From NCBI RefSeq assembly GCF_040225985.1, contig NZ_JBBPEU010000001.1:619809-683808 (forward strand): a stretch of 64,000 nucleotides of DNA, given 5' to 3'. Below are positions 33,647-42,258 of this stretch, in pieces. Origin of the DNA: Shimia sp040225985. Its GTDB lineage: Bacteria > Pseudomonadota > Alphaproteobacteria > Rhodobacterales > Rhodobacteraceae. Numbering within the stretch: position 1 is the stretch's first letter; the number at the start of each line of letters is the position of its first letter. The translations under genes were made by a program, and so were the position numbers. Under the pieces are notes generated by a model that made no database searches, was not told the DNA's origin, and saw nothing but the letters and a program-made list of their open reading frames with translations.

Positions 33647-33956
33647 GTTAACGGCAGGGGTGCAGTCACGCCAAACGCGCCACCCGGGGCCATGCCCGGG
33701 CAGCGGTCTTGCTGTATTCTGATCGGTGTTTCGGAATGCCCGATGATGACAGGCGGCGCCGCCAAAATAAGGTGGAAAATCCGACAGGGCACATAGCCCC
33801 GGCCGTTCCGGTCAGGCCCCCCGCGTCACCGGGGGCCGCGTTTCCAAGTCATCTGCGACAAGGGGTTGCCATGCCCCTTGAAGGTTCGAACGGGCACAGG
33901 TTTATCGCACCCGGTGTTAAGGCGGGCTTGCGCCACCGTGCGGTTGCCGCGCGGCG
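33647..33956. other. Intergenic region with three hairpins, no gene called
   Basis: About 310 bp between the 3' ends of convergent genes. It holds CCCGGGGC/GCCCCGGG-like pairing near 33685-33702, GGCCCCC/GGGGGCC near 33815-33837 and CAAGGGG/CCCCTTG near 33858-33880. None has a clear T-run. A stretch near 33886 resembles a tRNA T-loop but lacks pairing arms. The region may hold transcript ends or a structured RNA; I see no supported protein gene. Confidence 0.35.
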
Positions 33957-34334
33957 TTACATGGTTTCAAGGCAATGGCGCCGGAAGGCCCGCTTCAGCA
34001 TATCAAGTTCCGCGCGCAAAAGATCCAGTTCGGCCCGGATATCATCGGCCAGAACCTCGCCCGAAATCATGGTGATCTTGTCCAGCAGATCACCCGTGTT
34101 TGTGTCGGTAATCAGAAAGGTCTGCACGCCGTCCGCAATCGCATCGGTCGGGATCGGCACCCGCAGCACCCAGCGGTTATGGGCGACGTCCTCTTTCACC
34201 TGCACGCCGTGGACCGGCTGATCCAGATAGGTGACCGTGATCGCGGGTTCGGGCAGCGATCCGTCCTCGCGGGTCAGTGCCCCTTCCCAGACCCCTTCGA
34301 AAAGCCGTGTTTTGGTCAGCGTCCATGCGCTCAT
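33957..34334 (-). CDS. Conserved hypothetical protein
   Basis: A 125-residue soluble protein starting MSAWTLTKTRLFEGVWEGAL. The first ~90 residues look like a β-rich domain (ITVTYLDQPVHGVQV, RWVLRVPIPTDAIADGVQTFLI), and the end is a charged coiled-coil-like helix (ADDIRAELDLLRAELDMLKRAFRRHCL). I do not recognise a family with a known role. GAGGAG nine nt before the ATG supports the start. It is 22 nt downstream of the DUF6478-like gene and probably cotranscribed with it. Confidence 0.75.
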   Translation of the reverse strand: MSAWTLTKTRLFEGVWEGALTREDGSLPEPAITVTYLDQPVHGVQVKEDVAHNRWVLRVPIPTDAIADGVQTFLITDTNTGDLLDKITMISGEVLADDIRAELDLLRAELDMLKRAFRRHCLETM

Positions 34335-34356
34335 GTCTGTGCTCTCCTCTTTGGGG

Positions 34357-35130
34357 TTAGAATTCGGCGCGCGGGCGGCGGCTTAGGGTGACGTCGCGCA
34401 GGATGACCTGGTTCAGTTCCGGGCCTTCGAAAATCAGGTCGACCCACATCTTTTCCACCCGCTTTTCGTTCAGCTTGGAATAGGCGAGGTCGAATTCCAC
34501 CATGATCTCTTCCGCGTTCAGCGGCAGTTCACGTACGATCTGTTCGGTGTTGGGGCCGTGTTTGATGTTCAGACGCGCAAAGATTTCGAGCGGCTTTTCC
34601 AGCTCGACAATCGTGGTCAGGCGGATCAGGTGGTTACGCTTGAGCCCGTCCACGGCCTCGAACGGGAAGTCGATCACCAGCGACAGGTAAGACCCGTCAA
34701 ACCGGAACACGTCCATGCGCAGACCGAACGGGGCAAGGTCGGCCTCGCGCGTGTTGCGTATCTGGCGCAGGGTCAGTTCGGATACGTGACAGTCGTGAAA
34801 CAGGGTGACTTCGGGGCCGAGCTTCTGTTTGTTCTGGGCCGAGGCGATGCCGATTTTCGCAAGCGGCATCCGCCACAGGTCAGGCCGCCATGACCAGTCG
34901 GTTCCGTGGGGTTTGGGAAAGGTGCTTGATCCGATGAGGGGCAGGGCCAGCCGGTTTTCCGCCACGGACAGCACCGTATCCAGATGCTGCCGCAACTTGC
35001 TGGCCTGCGTCCGCTGCCGCCGCAGCGTGGACAGGTTGGTCTTGCTGGCAGAGCGGGCCGCGCGCGCCCAGTAGCGGCCGACGGCTTTCTGATAGAGGCG
35101 CTGTAGCATCCCGCTGTTGTTCTGCCCCAT
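34357..35130 (-). CDS. Conserved hypothetical protein (DUF6478-like)
   Basis: A 257-residue soluble protein that I recall as similar to the roseobacter-conserved DUF6478 group. It has a basic N-terminal helix (about residues 8-60) with many Arg/Lys, a WSWRPDLW motif, then a β-rich part (LFHDCHVSELTLRQIRN, RFDGSYLSLVIDFPFEA, RLTTIVELEKPLEIFARLNIKHGP). No catalytic motif is evident. The start at 35130 (GGAG about 10 nt upstream) is preferred over 35166. It forms an operon with the gene at 33957. The pair may act together; function unknown. Confidence 0.75.
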   Translation of the reverse strand: MGQNNSGMLQRLYQKAVGRYWARAARSASKTNLSTLRRQRTQASKLRQHLDTVLSVAENRLALPLIGSSTFPKPHGTDWSWRPDLWRMPLAKIGIASAQNKQKLGPEVTLFHDCHVSELTLRQIRNTREADLAPFGLRMDVFRFDGSYLSLVIDFPFEAVDGLKRNHLIRLTTIVELEKPLEIFARLNIKHGPNTEQIVRELPLNAEEIMVEFDLAYSKLNEKRVEKMWVDLIFEGPELNQVILRDVTLSRRPRAEF

Positions 35131-35378
35131 GTACCCGATACTCCGAACCCTGAAATTTGTTTCCATTGTGGAAACAGTGCGCTTTTGCTTTTTTCATTAT
35201 CTACCGGATTGGTTTCGGCATCTCAAACCTGCAATGTGATTTTTTTGAATATTTCGAGATATTTCCAGTGATGATGCCACATCATCGAAGGGAGGGTGTG
35301 CACAGGCGGCGATTGCAAAGCCCCGGCAAATTTGGCACCCATGCAGTCTGACAGGGCATCAAGGCAGGCATTTGCGAC

Positions 35379-36260
35379 ATGGCGGGATATCGACTTCATG
35401 AAGTGCTGCTTGCCCCGGCGCGGCCCACCGCGCAGCCCGCGCGCCTTGTCGGCGGGGTAATCCTGACGGTGGCGGGGTTCATGGCGATGAACGTAATGTT
35501 CTACCAGATCCTGCAGCAGACCCCCCTGTGGGATGAACTGCGCCCCGCCTTTTCCGACGGCACCGATTATCGCGCGATCTGGATCATGCTGGGCAACTTC
35601 GCGCTGTTGCTGTCGGCGCTCGGAATTGCGATGCAGATGGTGCACAACCGCCCATTGCTGGCTCTTTTGGGCCCGCGCAAACTGTTCCTGTTTGATGCGC
35701 GGCGGGTGCTGCGGCGGGTCATGCCCCTGTTTTTGCTGGTATTCCTGATTCCGTCTCCGGCCGGTCTTGCGCCGGACTGGAACATGGCGTTGGCGCAGTG
35801 GCTGATCCTCGTGCCCTTCACGCTGCCGCTGATCCTGTTGCAGGTGGGGACCGAGGAACTCTTGTTCCGGGGCTATCTGCAAACCCATCTTGCGGCGCGC
35901 TTTCGCTCGCCCCTTGTGTGGATGGTGCTGCCCTCGGGGCTGTTCGCCTATCTTCACTATGATCCCGAGACTTTTGGCCCGAACGCGGTGGCGATGGCCG
36001 GGCTGACCGGGCTGTTTGCGCTGGCGGCGGCGGATCTGACGGCGCGGGCGGGCAATCTCGGGCCGGCGGTGGCGCTGCATTTCGTCAACAACGTCTTTGC
36101 CATCCTGATCACGGGGATGGACGGCTATTGGGACGGCCTGGCGCTGTTCACGCTGCCCTTTGACCCTTCTGACGTCGAGACCGTGCGCCAGGGGCTGATG
36201 CTCGAGGCGCTGGTGATCCTGTGCGGCTGGCTGGCGGCGCGGATTGCGATACGGCGCTGA
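35379..36260 (+). CDS. CPBP family intramembrane glutamic endopeptidase
   Basis: A 293-residue membrane protein with about seven hydrophobic segments. Active-site motifs of the CPBP/Abi (Rce1-like) family are present: EELLFRGYLQ (paired Glu, about residues 163-172), FAYLHYDPE with the second-motif His, and LHFVNNVFA with the third His/Asn. It probably cleaves substrates within the membrane. The substrate is unknown, and the family is also linked to bacteriocin immunity. It is 82 nt upstream of accD on the same strand, without obvious functional relation. Confidence 0.88.
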   Translation: MAGYRLHEVLLAPARPTAQPARLVGGVILTVAGFMAMNVMFYQILQQTPLWDELRPAFSDGTDYRAIWIMLGNFALLLSALGIAMQMVHNRPLLALLGPRKLFLFDARRVLRRVMPLFLLVFLIPSPAGLAPDWNMALAQWLILVPFTLPLILLQVGTEELLFRGYLQTHLAARFRSPLVWMVLPSGLFAYLHYDPETFGPNAVAMAGLTGLFALAAADLTARAGNLGPAVALHFVNNVFAILITGMDGYWDGLALFTLPFDPSDVETVRQGLMLEALVILCGWLAARIAIRR

Positions 36261-36342
36261 TTGCATTTCCTGACGTAGCGTCTTATCTGACAGGGACTGC
36301 GAAAAAACCGCCTCGTCTCGTCGCGCAAAAAGGAAGGCACGC

Positions 36343-37299
36343 ATGAACTGGATCACCAACTATGTCCGTCCCCGGATCAACTCGATCTTTTCCCGTCGCG
36401 AGACGCCGGACAATCTCTGGACCAAGTGTGATGACTGCGGCACCATGCTGTTCCACCGCGAACTGAAGGCCAATCTCAATGTCTGCACCCAGTGTGGGCA
36501 CCATATGGCCATCACCCCGCGCGAACGGTTCGATGCCCTGTTTGACGGCGGTATTTTTACCGAGGTCGACGTGCCCGCGCCGATCGCCGATCCGCTGCAC
36601 TTCAAGGATCAGAAAAAATATCCTGATCGTATGAAGGCGGCGCAGAAATCGACCGGCGAGAAAGAGGCGATGCTGGTCGCCGAGGGCGAGATCGGGCGCA
36701 CGCCGATTGTGGCGGCCTGTCAGGACTTCAGCTTCATGGGCGGGTCGATGGGCATGTATGTCGGCAACGCGATCATCGCTGCCGCTGAGCGTGCGGTTGA
36801 AATGAAGCGCCCGTTGATACTGTTTTCCGCAGCGGGCGGTGCGCGGATGCAGGAAGGCATCCTGTCGCTGATGCAGATGCCGCGCACGACCGTGGCGGTG
36901 CAGATGCTGAAAGAGGCCGGGCTGCCCTATATTGTCGTGCTGACCCACCCCACCACCGGCGGGGTCACGGCGTCTTATGCGATGCTGGGTGACGTGCATA
37001 TCTCGGAACCCAACGCGTTGATCTGTTTTGCCGGGCCGCGCGTGATCGAACAGACGATCCGTGAAAAGCTGCCCGACGGGTTCCAGCGGGCGGAATACCT
37101 GCTGGATCACGGGATGCTGGACCGCGTGACCAAACGCACCGAGATGCGGGACGAGTTGATCACCATCACCCGCATGTTGCTGGGCCTGCCCCCGGCGGTG
37201 GCTGGCGATTTGCCCGCACCTGCGCCGGAAACGGTCGCGCCGCCGGCCGACGATGCCGCGCCCGAAGCCCAAGAGGCCACGGCCGAGGCCGAAAAATAA
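36343..37299 (+). CDS. accD: Acetyl-CoA carboxylase carboxyltransferase subunit beta
   Basis: A 318-residue subunit of the carboxyltransferase that moves CO2 from biotin to acetyl-CoA in fatty-acid synthesis. The N-terminal zinc ribbon is CDDCGTML..NVCTQCGHHM (four Cys, residues ~28-50). The crotonase-fold core contains GGSMGMYVGNAIIAAAERA, SAAGGARMQEGILSLMQM and HPTTGGVTASYAMLGD. An acidic, Ala/Glu/Pro-rich tail ends the protein. It is followed by folC, the pairing conserved in proteobacteria. An AACGGGGC/GCCCCGTT inverted repeat (37324-37357) lies in the gap between them. Confidence 0.97.
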   Translation: MNWITNYVRPRINSIFSRRETPDNLWTKCDDCGTMLFHRELKANLNVCTQCGHHMAITPRERFDALFDGGIFTEVDVPAPIADPLHFKDQKKYPDRMKAAQKSTGEKEAMLVAEGEIGRTPIVAACQDFSFMGGSMGMYVGNAIIAAAERAVEMKRPLILFSAAGGARMQEGILSLMQMPRTTVAVQMLKEAGLPYIVVLTHPTTGGVTASYAMLGDVHISEPNALICFAGPRVIEQTIREKLPDGFQRAEYLLDHGMLDRVTKRTEMRDELITITRMLLGLPPAVAGDLPAPAPETVAPPADDAAPEAQEATAEAEK

Positions 37300-37395
37300 C
37301 CGTCTGTCGGTTTTGACCTTTCAAACGGGGCTTGCGGACCAAGACCGTGGCCCCGTTCGTGTATCACGACGCGCGACCCAGTTTCAGAGGCGGAC

Positions 37396-38667
37396 ATGAC
37401 CCAGACTTCGGATGCCATCCTTGCGCGCATGATGGCGCTGCACCCCAAGATCATCGACCTGACCCTTGACCGCGTTTGGCGCCTGCTGGATGCGCTGGAC
37501 AACCCGCAAAACGACCTGCCGCCGGTGATCCATATCGCGGGCACCAATGGCAAGGGATCGACCCAGGCCATGATCCGCGCCGGTCTGGAAGGGGCGGGCA
37601 AATCCGTACATGCCTATACCTCGCCGCATCTGGCGCGGTTCCATGAACGCATCCGCCTTGCCGGAGAGCTGATTTCGGAATCTTACCTGACCGAGGTGCT
37701 GGACGAATGCTATGATCGCAACGGCGGCATCGACATCACCTATTTCGAGATCACCACCTGCGCGGCCCTGCTGGCCTTTGCACGCACCACGGCGGATTAC
37801 ACGCTGCTTGAGGTGGGGCTTGGCGGGCGTCTGGATGCCACCAACGTGATCGACCGCCCCGAGCTCACGATCATCACGCCGGTGTCGATCGACCATGAAC
37901 AGTTCCTTGGCAACACGATTGCCAAGATCGCCGCCGAGAAAGCCGGGATCATCAAGCGCGGGGTGCCCTGCGTGGTGGGGCCGCAGCAGGACGACGCCAT
38001 GGATGTGATCGAGGCCACCGCTGCACGGCTGGGCGCGCCGCTGATCGCCTACGGCCAGCACTGGCACGTCTATGAGGAACGCGGGCGTCTGGTGTTTCAG
38101 GACGAGACCGGGTTGCTGGACCTGCCGATGCCAGCCCTTCTGGGCGAGCATCAGGTGATGAATGCGGGCGCTGCGCTGGCCGCGCTGCGTCATCTGGGGT
38201 TTGACGAGGCCGCCTGCGAGGCGGCGATGCGCAATGCCGAATGGCCCGCGCGGATGCAACGCCTGAAAACCGGCCCCCTGTGCGAAACAGCCCCCGAGGC
38301 CGAACTCTGGCTTGACGGCGGGCACAACGCCGCGGCGGGGGTGGCCTTGGCGAAACTGCTGGCCGGGTTACCGAAGCGGCCCACGCACATGATCTGCGGG
38401 ATGCTGAACACCAAGGACGTCACAGGATATCTGCGCCCGCTTGCCGCCGAGGCCCAGAGCCTTGTTGCCGTGTCCATTCCGGGCGAGGCCAACACCCTGC
38501 CTGCAGAAGACACCGCGGCCGCGGCCTCATCCGTGGGCCTGCCCGCGTCGGTGGCCGCGTCGGTCGAAGATGCTCTGGCCGCGATCCTGTCGGACGATGC
38601 CCGCGCGCGCGTTTTGATCTGCGGATCGCTTTACCTGGCGGGTCATATTTTGCGCGAAAACGGATGA
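37396..38667 (+). CDS. folC: Bifunctional folylpolyglutamate/dihydrofolate synthase
   Basis: A 423-residue Mur-ligase-like enzyme that joins glutamate to dihydropteroate and folates. Motifs: the ATP P-loop HIAGTNGKGSTQAMI (residues ~50-64), TSPHLARFHERI, LEVGLGGRLDATNV, ITPVSIDHEQFLG and the carbamoylated-lysine region AAEKAGIIKRG. The C-terminal domain has LWLDGGHNAAAG. It lies 96 nt after accD in the same orientation. The stop is directly followed by a 9-bp perfect inverted repeat (38668-38690) that is part of the GANTC-rich region. Confidence 0.97.
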   Translation: MTQTSDAILARMMALHPKIIDLTLDRVWRLLDALDNPQNDLPPVIHIAGTNGKGSTQAMIRAGLEGAGKSVHAYTSPHLARFHERIRLAGELISESYLTEVLDECYDRNGGIDITYFEITTCAALLAFARTTADYTLLEVGLGGRLDATNVIDRPELTIITPVSIDHEQFLGNTIAKIAAEKAGIIKRGVPCVVGPQQDDAMDVIEATAARLGAPLIAYGQHWHVYEERGRLVFQDETGLLDLPMPALLGEHQVMNAGAALAALRHLGFDEAACEAAMRNAEWPARMQRLKTGPLCETAPEAELWLDGGHNAAAGVALAKLLAGLPKRPTHMICGMLNTKDVTGYLRPLAAEAQSLVAVSIPGEANTLPAEDTAAAASSVGLPASVAASVEDALAAILSDDARARVLICGSLYLAGHILRENG

Positions 38668-38710
38668 GTGATTCGCGATTTGCGAATCACCCCATTGACT
38701 GATTCGAATC
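38668..38710. promoter_or_regulatory. Cluster of four GANTC (CcrM) sites in two palindromes
   Basis: GTGATTCGC-N5-GCGAATCAC (38668-38690) and GATTCGAATC (38701-38710) place GANTC sites at 38670, 38684, 38701 and 38706. GANTC is the CcrM methylation target in Alphaproteobacteria. The second palindrome fills part of the promoter spacer. Confidence 0.75.
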
Positions 38711-38724
38711 ACCCTGCCTATAGT
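38695..38724 (+). promoter_or_regulatory. Sigma-70-type promoter with GANTC spacer
   Basis: TTGACT (38695-38700) and TATAGT (38719-38724) lie 18 nt apart, close to the housekeeping consensus. Predicted transcription starts near 38731 on the plus strand. Confidence 0.7.
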
Positions 38725-38730
38725 AATTCA

Positions 38731-38838
38731 GGTTTCCTGCATCCCCGCGGACGAGAAGCAACAAACGGGATGCACACGGATTTCAGGGACAGGCAGGCAG
38801 AAAAATGGGGGGTGCGGGGGCGCCCCCCTTATAATTTT
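38731..38838 (+). ncRNA. Candidate small RNA between folC and zapE
   Basis: A consensus-like promoter ends at 38724 and a strong hairpin followed by an AT-rich tract ends near 38838, so a transcript of about 108 nt is predicted. The sequence between matches no RNA I know. An internal ATG at 38770 opens a 36-codon frame, but it lacks an SD and runs through the terminator. Function unknown; the GANTC cluster suggests cell-cycle control. Confidence 0.5.
38801..38838. terminator. Bidirectional terminator (small RNA and zapE)
   Basis: GGGGGGTGC (38807-38815) pairs with GCGCCCCCC (38820-38828), one G-T pair, with a GGGG loop. TTATAATTTT follows on the plus strand, and ATTTTT on the minus strand for zapE. 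Confidence 0.82.
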
Positions 38839-38887
38839 GCACCCAGAGCCTTGGGAATTTCAGCGTTTTCAGAGCCTTAAACGGGTG

Positions 38888-39964
38888 TCAGGCGTCTTCA
38901 CGCCCCCAGCTTTCATCCTGCATTTCGCGCAGGCGGCTGGCGGTGCGTTCGAACTCGAACGTGCCTTCGCCTTCCAAATACAGCATTTCGGGTTCTGCGG
39001 CGGCGGAACAGATCAGGCGCACCTTGGCCTCGTACAAGGCGTCAATCAGAGTCACGAACCGCTTGGCCTCGTTGAAATTCGACCGTGACAGGGCCGGAAT
39101 GTCCTCAAGGATCAGAACCTTCACCGCGTCGGCAATGGCAAGGTAATCGCCGGGGCCAAGCATCGCGCCGCACAGGTCAAAGAACCGCGCCCGCCCAATC
39201 CCGTTGCGATAGGCGGGGATGGTGACCTGACGCCCCTTCACGGTCAGCACCAAAGGTTCGGCTTTGCCGCCGGTCAGGTCTTCCCAGATCGACTGGATAC
39301 TTGCGCGGGCCTCTGTGCCGGCCTGCACGAAATAGACCTGATTGCCCTGCAGCCGGTTCTGACGATAGTCACGCGGACTGACCATTTCCCAGACATGCAG
39401 CTTTTCCTTGATCAGGTCGATAAACGGCAGGAACAGCTGGCGGTTCAGGCCGTCCTTGTAAAGGTCGTCTGGCACGCGGTTCGACGTGGTGACCACGACC
39501 ACCCCGGCCTCGAACAGTTTCTCGAAAAGGCGCCCGACGATCATCGCGTCGGTGATGTCGCTGATCTGCATCTCGTCAAAGGCGAGAACCCGCACGCTCT
39601 CGGCGACGGCGCTGGCCACGGGTTCGATCGCGTCCTCGACCCCCTGCTGGCGGGCGTCGTGCATCCCGGCGTGGATTTCCTGCATGAAGGCGTGGAAATG
39701 CACGCGGCGCACCGGCACCTCGAGCGCGTCAACAAACAGGTCCATGATCATCGACTTGCCGCGTCCGACCCCGCCCCAGAGGTAAAGGCCGGGCACGTGT
39801 TCGGGTTGCGCGGACTTGCGGAACCACCCTTTCTTGGGCAGCGGTTGCAGCACCGCCTGCCGGATACGTTCGAACTCGGGCAGGACAGCCTGTTGGGCGT
39901 CGTCGGCGTGCAATTCGCCAGAGGCCACCTTGGCAGCATAGATATCGGGCAGAGACTGGGTCAT
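38888..39964 (-). CDS. zapE: Cell division ATPase ZapE (AFG1-like)
   Basis: A 358-residue P-loop ATPase of the ZapE/AFG1 family, which acts on Z-ring stability in bacteria. Walker A is LWGGVGRGKSMIMDLF (about residues 62-77) and Walker B is VLAFDEMQISDI. Further family motifs are VRRVHFHAFMQEIH, TTSNRVPDDLYKDGLNRQLFLPFI and RFFDLCGAMLGPGDYLAIA. It is monocistronic with its own terminator and is divergent from an MFS gene. Confidence 0.95.
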   Translation of the reverse strand: MTQSLPDIYAAKVASGELHADDAQQAVLPEFERIRQAVLQPLPKKGWFRKSAQPEHVPGLYLWGGVGRGKSMIMDLFVDALEVPVRRVHFHAFMQEIHAGMHDARQQGVEDAIEPVASAVAESVRVLAFDEMQISDITDAMIVGRLFEKLFEAGVVVVTTSNRVPDDLYKDGLNRQLFLPFIDLIKEKLHVWEMVSPRDYRQNRLQGNQVYFVQAGTEARASIQSIWEDLTGGKAEPLVLTVKGRQVTIPAYRNGIGRARFFDLCGAMLGPGDYLAIADAVKVLILEDIPALSRSNFNEAKRFVTLIDALYEAKVRLICSAAAEPEMLYLEGEGTFEFERTASRLREMQDESWGREDA

Positions 39965-40102
39965 GCTCTTCCCTTACCGAATGCGGGGCCGTGTGAAAAG
40001 ACGTGGCGGCACATAAGAAAAACTGATGTGACCACCCATGATTCCTGATTTGACCGGAAAATGTGTTCGGGTCATTTTGTACCGGCGAAACAGGAGATCC
40101 CC

Positions 40103-41347
40103 ATGGAAACGCGCGCGCCCCTTTTTACCCCCGTGCTGCTGGTTGGTTGCGCGATCATCCTTGTGTCCTTTGCCATCCGCGCAAGTTTCGGGGTGTTCCA
40201 GATTCCCATCGCGGATGAATTCGGTTGGGCGCGGGCCGAGTTTTCGCTGGCGATTGCGATCCAGAACCTGGCCTGGGGCATCGGCCAGCCGATCTTCGGG
40301 GCGATTGCCGAAAAGATCGGGGACCGCAAAGCGATCATCATGGGGGCGCTGATCTATGCCGCGGGGCTGGTCCTGTCGTCTTTTGCCGTGACCCCGGGCG
40401 CGCATCAGTTTTACGAGATATTCGTGGGCTTCGGCATCGCCGGAACGGGGTTTGGCGTGATCCTTGCCGTGGTCGGCCGCGCGAGTTCTGACGAAAACCG
40501 GTCAATGTCTCTGGCGATTGCCACGGCGGCAGGGTCGGCGGGGCAGGTCTTCGGCGCGCCTCTGGCCGAATGGATGCTGGGCTTCATGTCATGGCAGACG
40601 ACCTTCCTTGTCTTTGCTGCCGCGATCCTTGGCACGCTGCTGTTGTTGCCGATGATGCGCGCGCCCGCCGTCAGCAAGGCCACGCTCGAGGAAAACATGG
40701 GGCAGATCCTGGTTAAGGCGTTCAAGGACCCGTCCTATACGCTGATCTTCCTCGGCTTCTTTTCCTGTGGCTATCAACTGGCCTTTGTAACGGCGCATTT
40801 CCCCGCCATGATTACCGAGATGTGTGGCGCGATTGATCCTTCGGGAACATTGGCGGCCATCGGTGTCTCGACCACCTCTGCCCTCGGGGCAGTGGCGATT
40901 TCGCTGATCGGGCTGGCCAATATCGCGGGCACGCTTCTGGCGGGCTGGGCCGGTAAACGCTATTCCAAGAAATACCTGCTGGCTGCGATCTATACCGGCC
41001 GTACCATCGCGGCGGCGGCTTTCATCATCTTTCCGATCACCCCGACCAGCGTTATCATCTTCTCGATCGTGATGGGGTCTCTGTGGCTGGCCACTGTCCC
41101 CCTGACCAGCGGTCTGGTCGCGCATCTTTACGGGTTGCGCAATATGGGCACGCTTTATGGCATCGTGTTCTTCAGCCACCAATTGGGCAGCTTCCTGGGT
41201 GTCTGGCTGGGCGGGCGCATGTACGACATGTATGGCGATTATACGATGGTGTGGTGGATCGGCGTGGGTGTTGGCGCCTTCAGCGCAATCGTGCACCTGC
41301 CGATCCGGGAAAACCGCACACCGCCTGCCGGGGCGCTTGCGGCCTAA
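40103..41347 (+). CDS. MFS transporter (OFA/MCT-like)
   Basis: A 414-residue major facilitator with about twelve transmembrane helices. The first half carries FAIRASFGVFQIPIADEFGWARAEFSLAIAI and the loop 2-3 motif variant GAIAEKIGDRKAIIMGAL. The pattern resembles OFA/monocarboxylate carriers, so a small organic acid is a likely substrate, but this is not demonstrated. The ATG at 40103 follows an AGGAG about 7 nt upstream. The stop shares CTAA with the stop of the opposing hydrolase. Confidence 0.88.
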   Translation: METRAPLFTPVLLVGCAIILVSFAIRASFGVFQIPIADEFGWARAEFSLAIAIQNLAWGIGQPIFGAIAEKIGDRKAIIMGALIYAAGLVLSSFAVTPGAHQFYEIFVGFGIAGTGFGVILAVVGRASSDENRSMSLAIATAAGSAGQVFGAPLAEWMLGFMSWQTTFLVFAAAILGTLLLLPMMRAPAVSKATLEENMGQILVKAFKDPSYTLIFLGFFSCGYQLAFVTAHFPAMITEMCGAIDPSGTLAAIGVSTTSALGAVAISLIGLANIAGTLLAGWAGKRYSKKYLLAAIYTGRTIAAAAFIIFPITPTSVIIFSIVMGSLWLATVPLTSGLVAHLYGLRNMGTLYGIVFFSHQLGSFLGVWLGGRMYDMYGDYTMVWWIGVGVGAFSAIVHLPIRENRTPPAGALAA

Positions 41348-42258
41348 CGCTTCAACGCCGGCCCGAGCCTTTGCCAGAGCGCGTCGGTATGGGTGTAGAC
41401 CAGACCATGCCCGCACCCGTCCATGACAATCTGGGTTGCCTCGGGGTTCCACATGGCCAGCCTGTCCTTGCAGGACAGCGGGATGATGTCGTCTTCGGCG
41501 CCCCAGACCGCGACCACCGGAATTTCCGCGTCGTGCAGCTTGCGATGCGCCTCTTCCAGCGCGGTGCCCAGGATGCCGCTCAGGCTGTTCTGGACCGAGC
41601 GCAGAAAGCCGCGGTAGCGCAACTCTTCCAACTGCCTGTCATATATCCCAGTGACCGAGCTGGACAGGGCGCGTTCCGCAGCAACGCCCTTGCGCAGGGT
41701 GCCGGGATAAAAGGCGTGAATCATCCACTGACCCAGAACAGGGAACCGCCGCGCCAGATCTGCGGCGCGCCCCAGATCATGCCCAAGACCCGCAGGCACC
41801 AGCAGCACCACCTGCCGCACGCGATCGGGGCGGGCGGCGGCAAAATTGGCCGAGATGGCACTGCCCATCGAGTTCCCGATCAGCGTGACAGGCGCAGTCA
41901 GGTGAAGGTGATCGAACAGTTCGGACAGCATCGCATTGAAGAACGCGGCATCCTGTTTGCCCCTCGGACGGTCAGAGTTTCCGCGCCCGTAAAGATCAAG
42001 CGTCAGCACTCGGAACCCCGCACCCACCAGATGCGGTGCCAGCCCTTCCCAGACAAGGCCCGGTGTGGTCAACCCGTGCACGCAGACCACCACGGGGTCT
42101 GCCTCATCCCCCTGCCAGCGATAGGCGATGCGTCCTTTCGGAAGATCCGCGAACTGAATGTCTTCGGGCACGGGGCGGCCGGTGACCGGTTCGCGAAACA
42201 GCTCAGGCAGAAAGGGGGCCGCGGTGAGCGCTGCAAGGGGAAGCGCGGCCCAGATCAT
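41344..42258 (-). CDS. Alpha/beta hydrolase with N-terminal signal or anchor
   Basis: A 304-residue α/β hydrolase. The N-terminus MIWAALPLAALTAAPFLPELF is hydrophobic and may be a signal anchor. The oxyanion region is VCVHGLTTPG and the nucleophile elbow GNSMGSA (about residues 125-131). The catalytic Asp follows VVAVWGAEDD and the His is in GCGHGLVYTH. Substrate unknown. Its start overlaps the HAD stop (ATGA, 42255-42258), so it is coupled to the upstream phosphatase-like gene. Confidence 0.88.
   Translation of the reverse strand: MIWAALPLAALTAAPFLPELFREPVTGRPVPEDIQFADLPKGRIAYRWQGDEADPVVVCVHGLTTPGLVWEGLAPHLVGAGFRVLTLDLYGRGNSDRPRGKQDAAFFNAMLSELFDHLHLTAPVTLIGNSMGSAISANFAAARPDRVRQVVLLVPAGLGHDLGRAADLARRFPVLGQWMIHAFYPGTLRKGVAAERALSSSVTGIYDRQLEELRYRGFLRSVQNSLSGILGTALEEAHRKLHDAEIPVVAVWGAEDDIIPLSCKDRLAMWNPEATQIVMDGCGHGLVYTHTDALWQRLGPALKR

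Noticed and set aside
33880..33900. tRNA T-loop-like GGTTCGAAC
   Set aside because: The flanking bases do not pair as a T-arm on either strand and there is no acceptor or anticodon arm.
38770..38880. 36-codon ORF inside the candidate small RNA
   Set aside because: No SD is seen, and it passes through the terminator hairpin, so it cannot be made from the predicted transcript.
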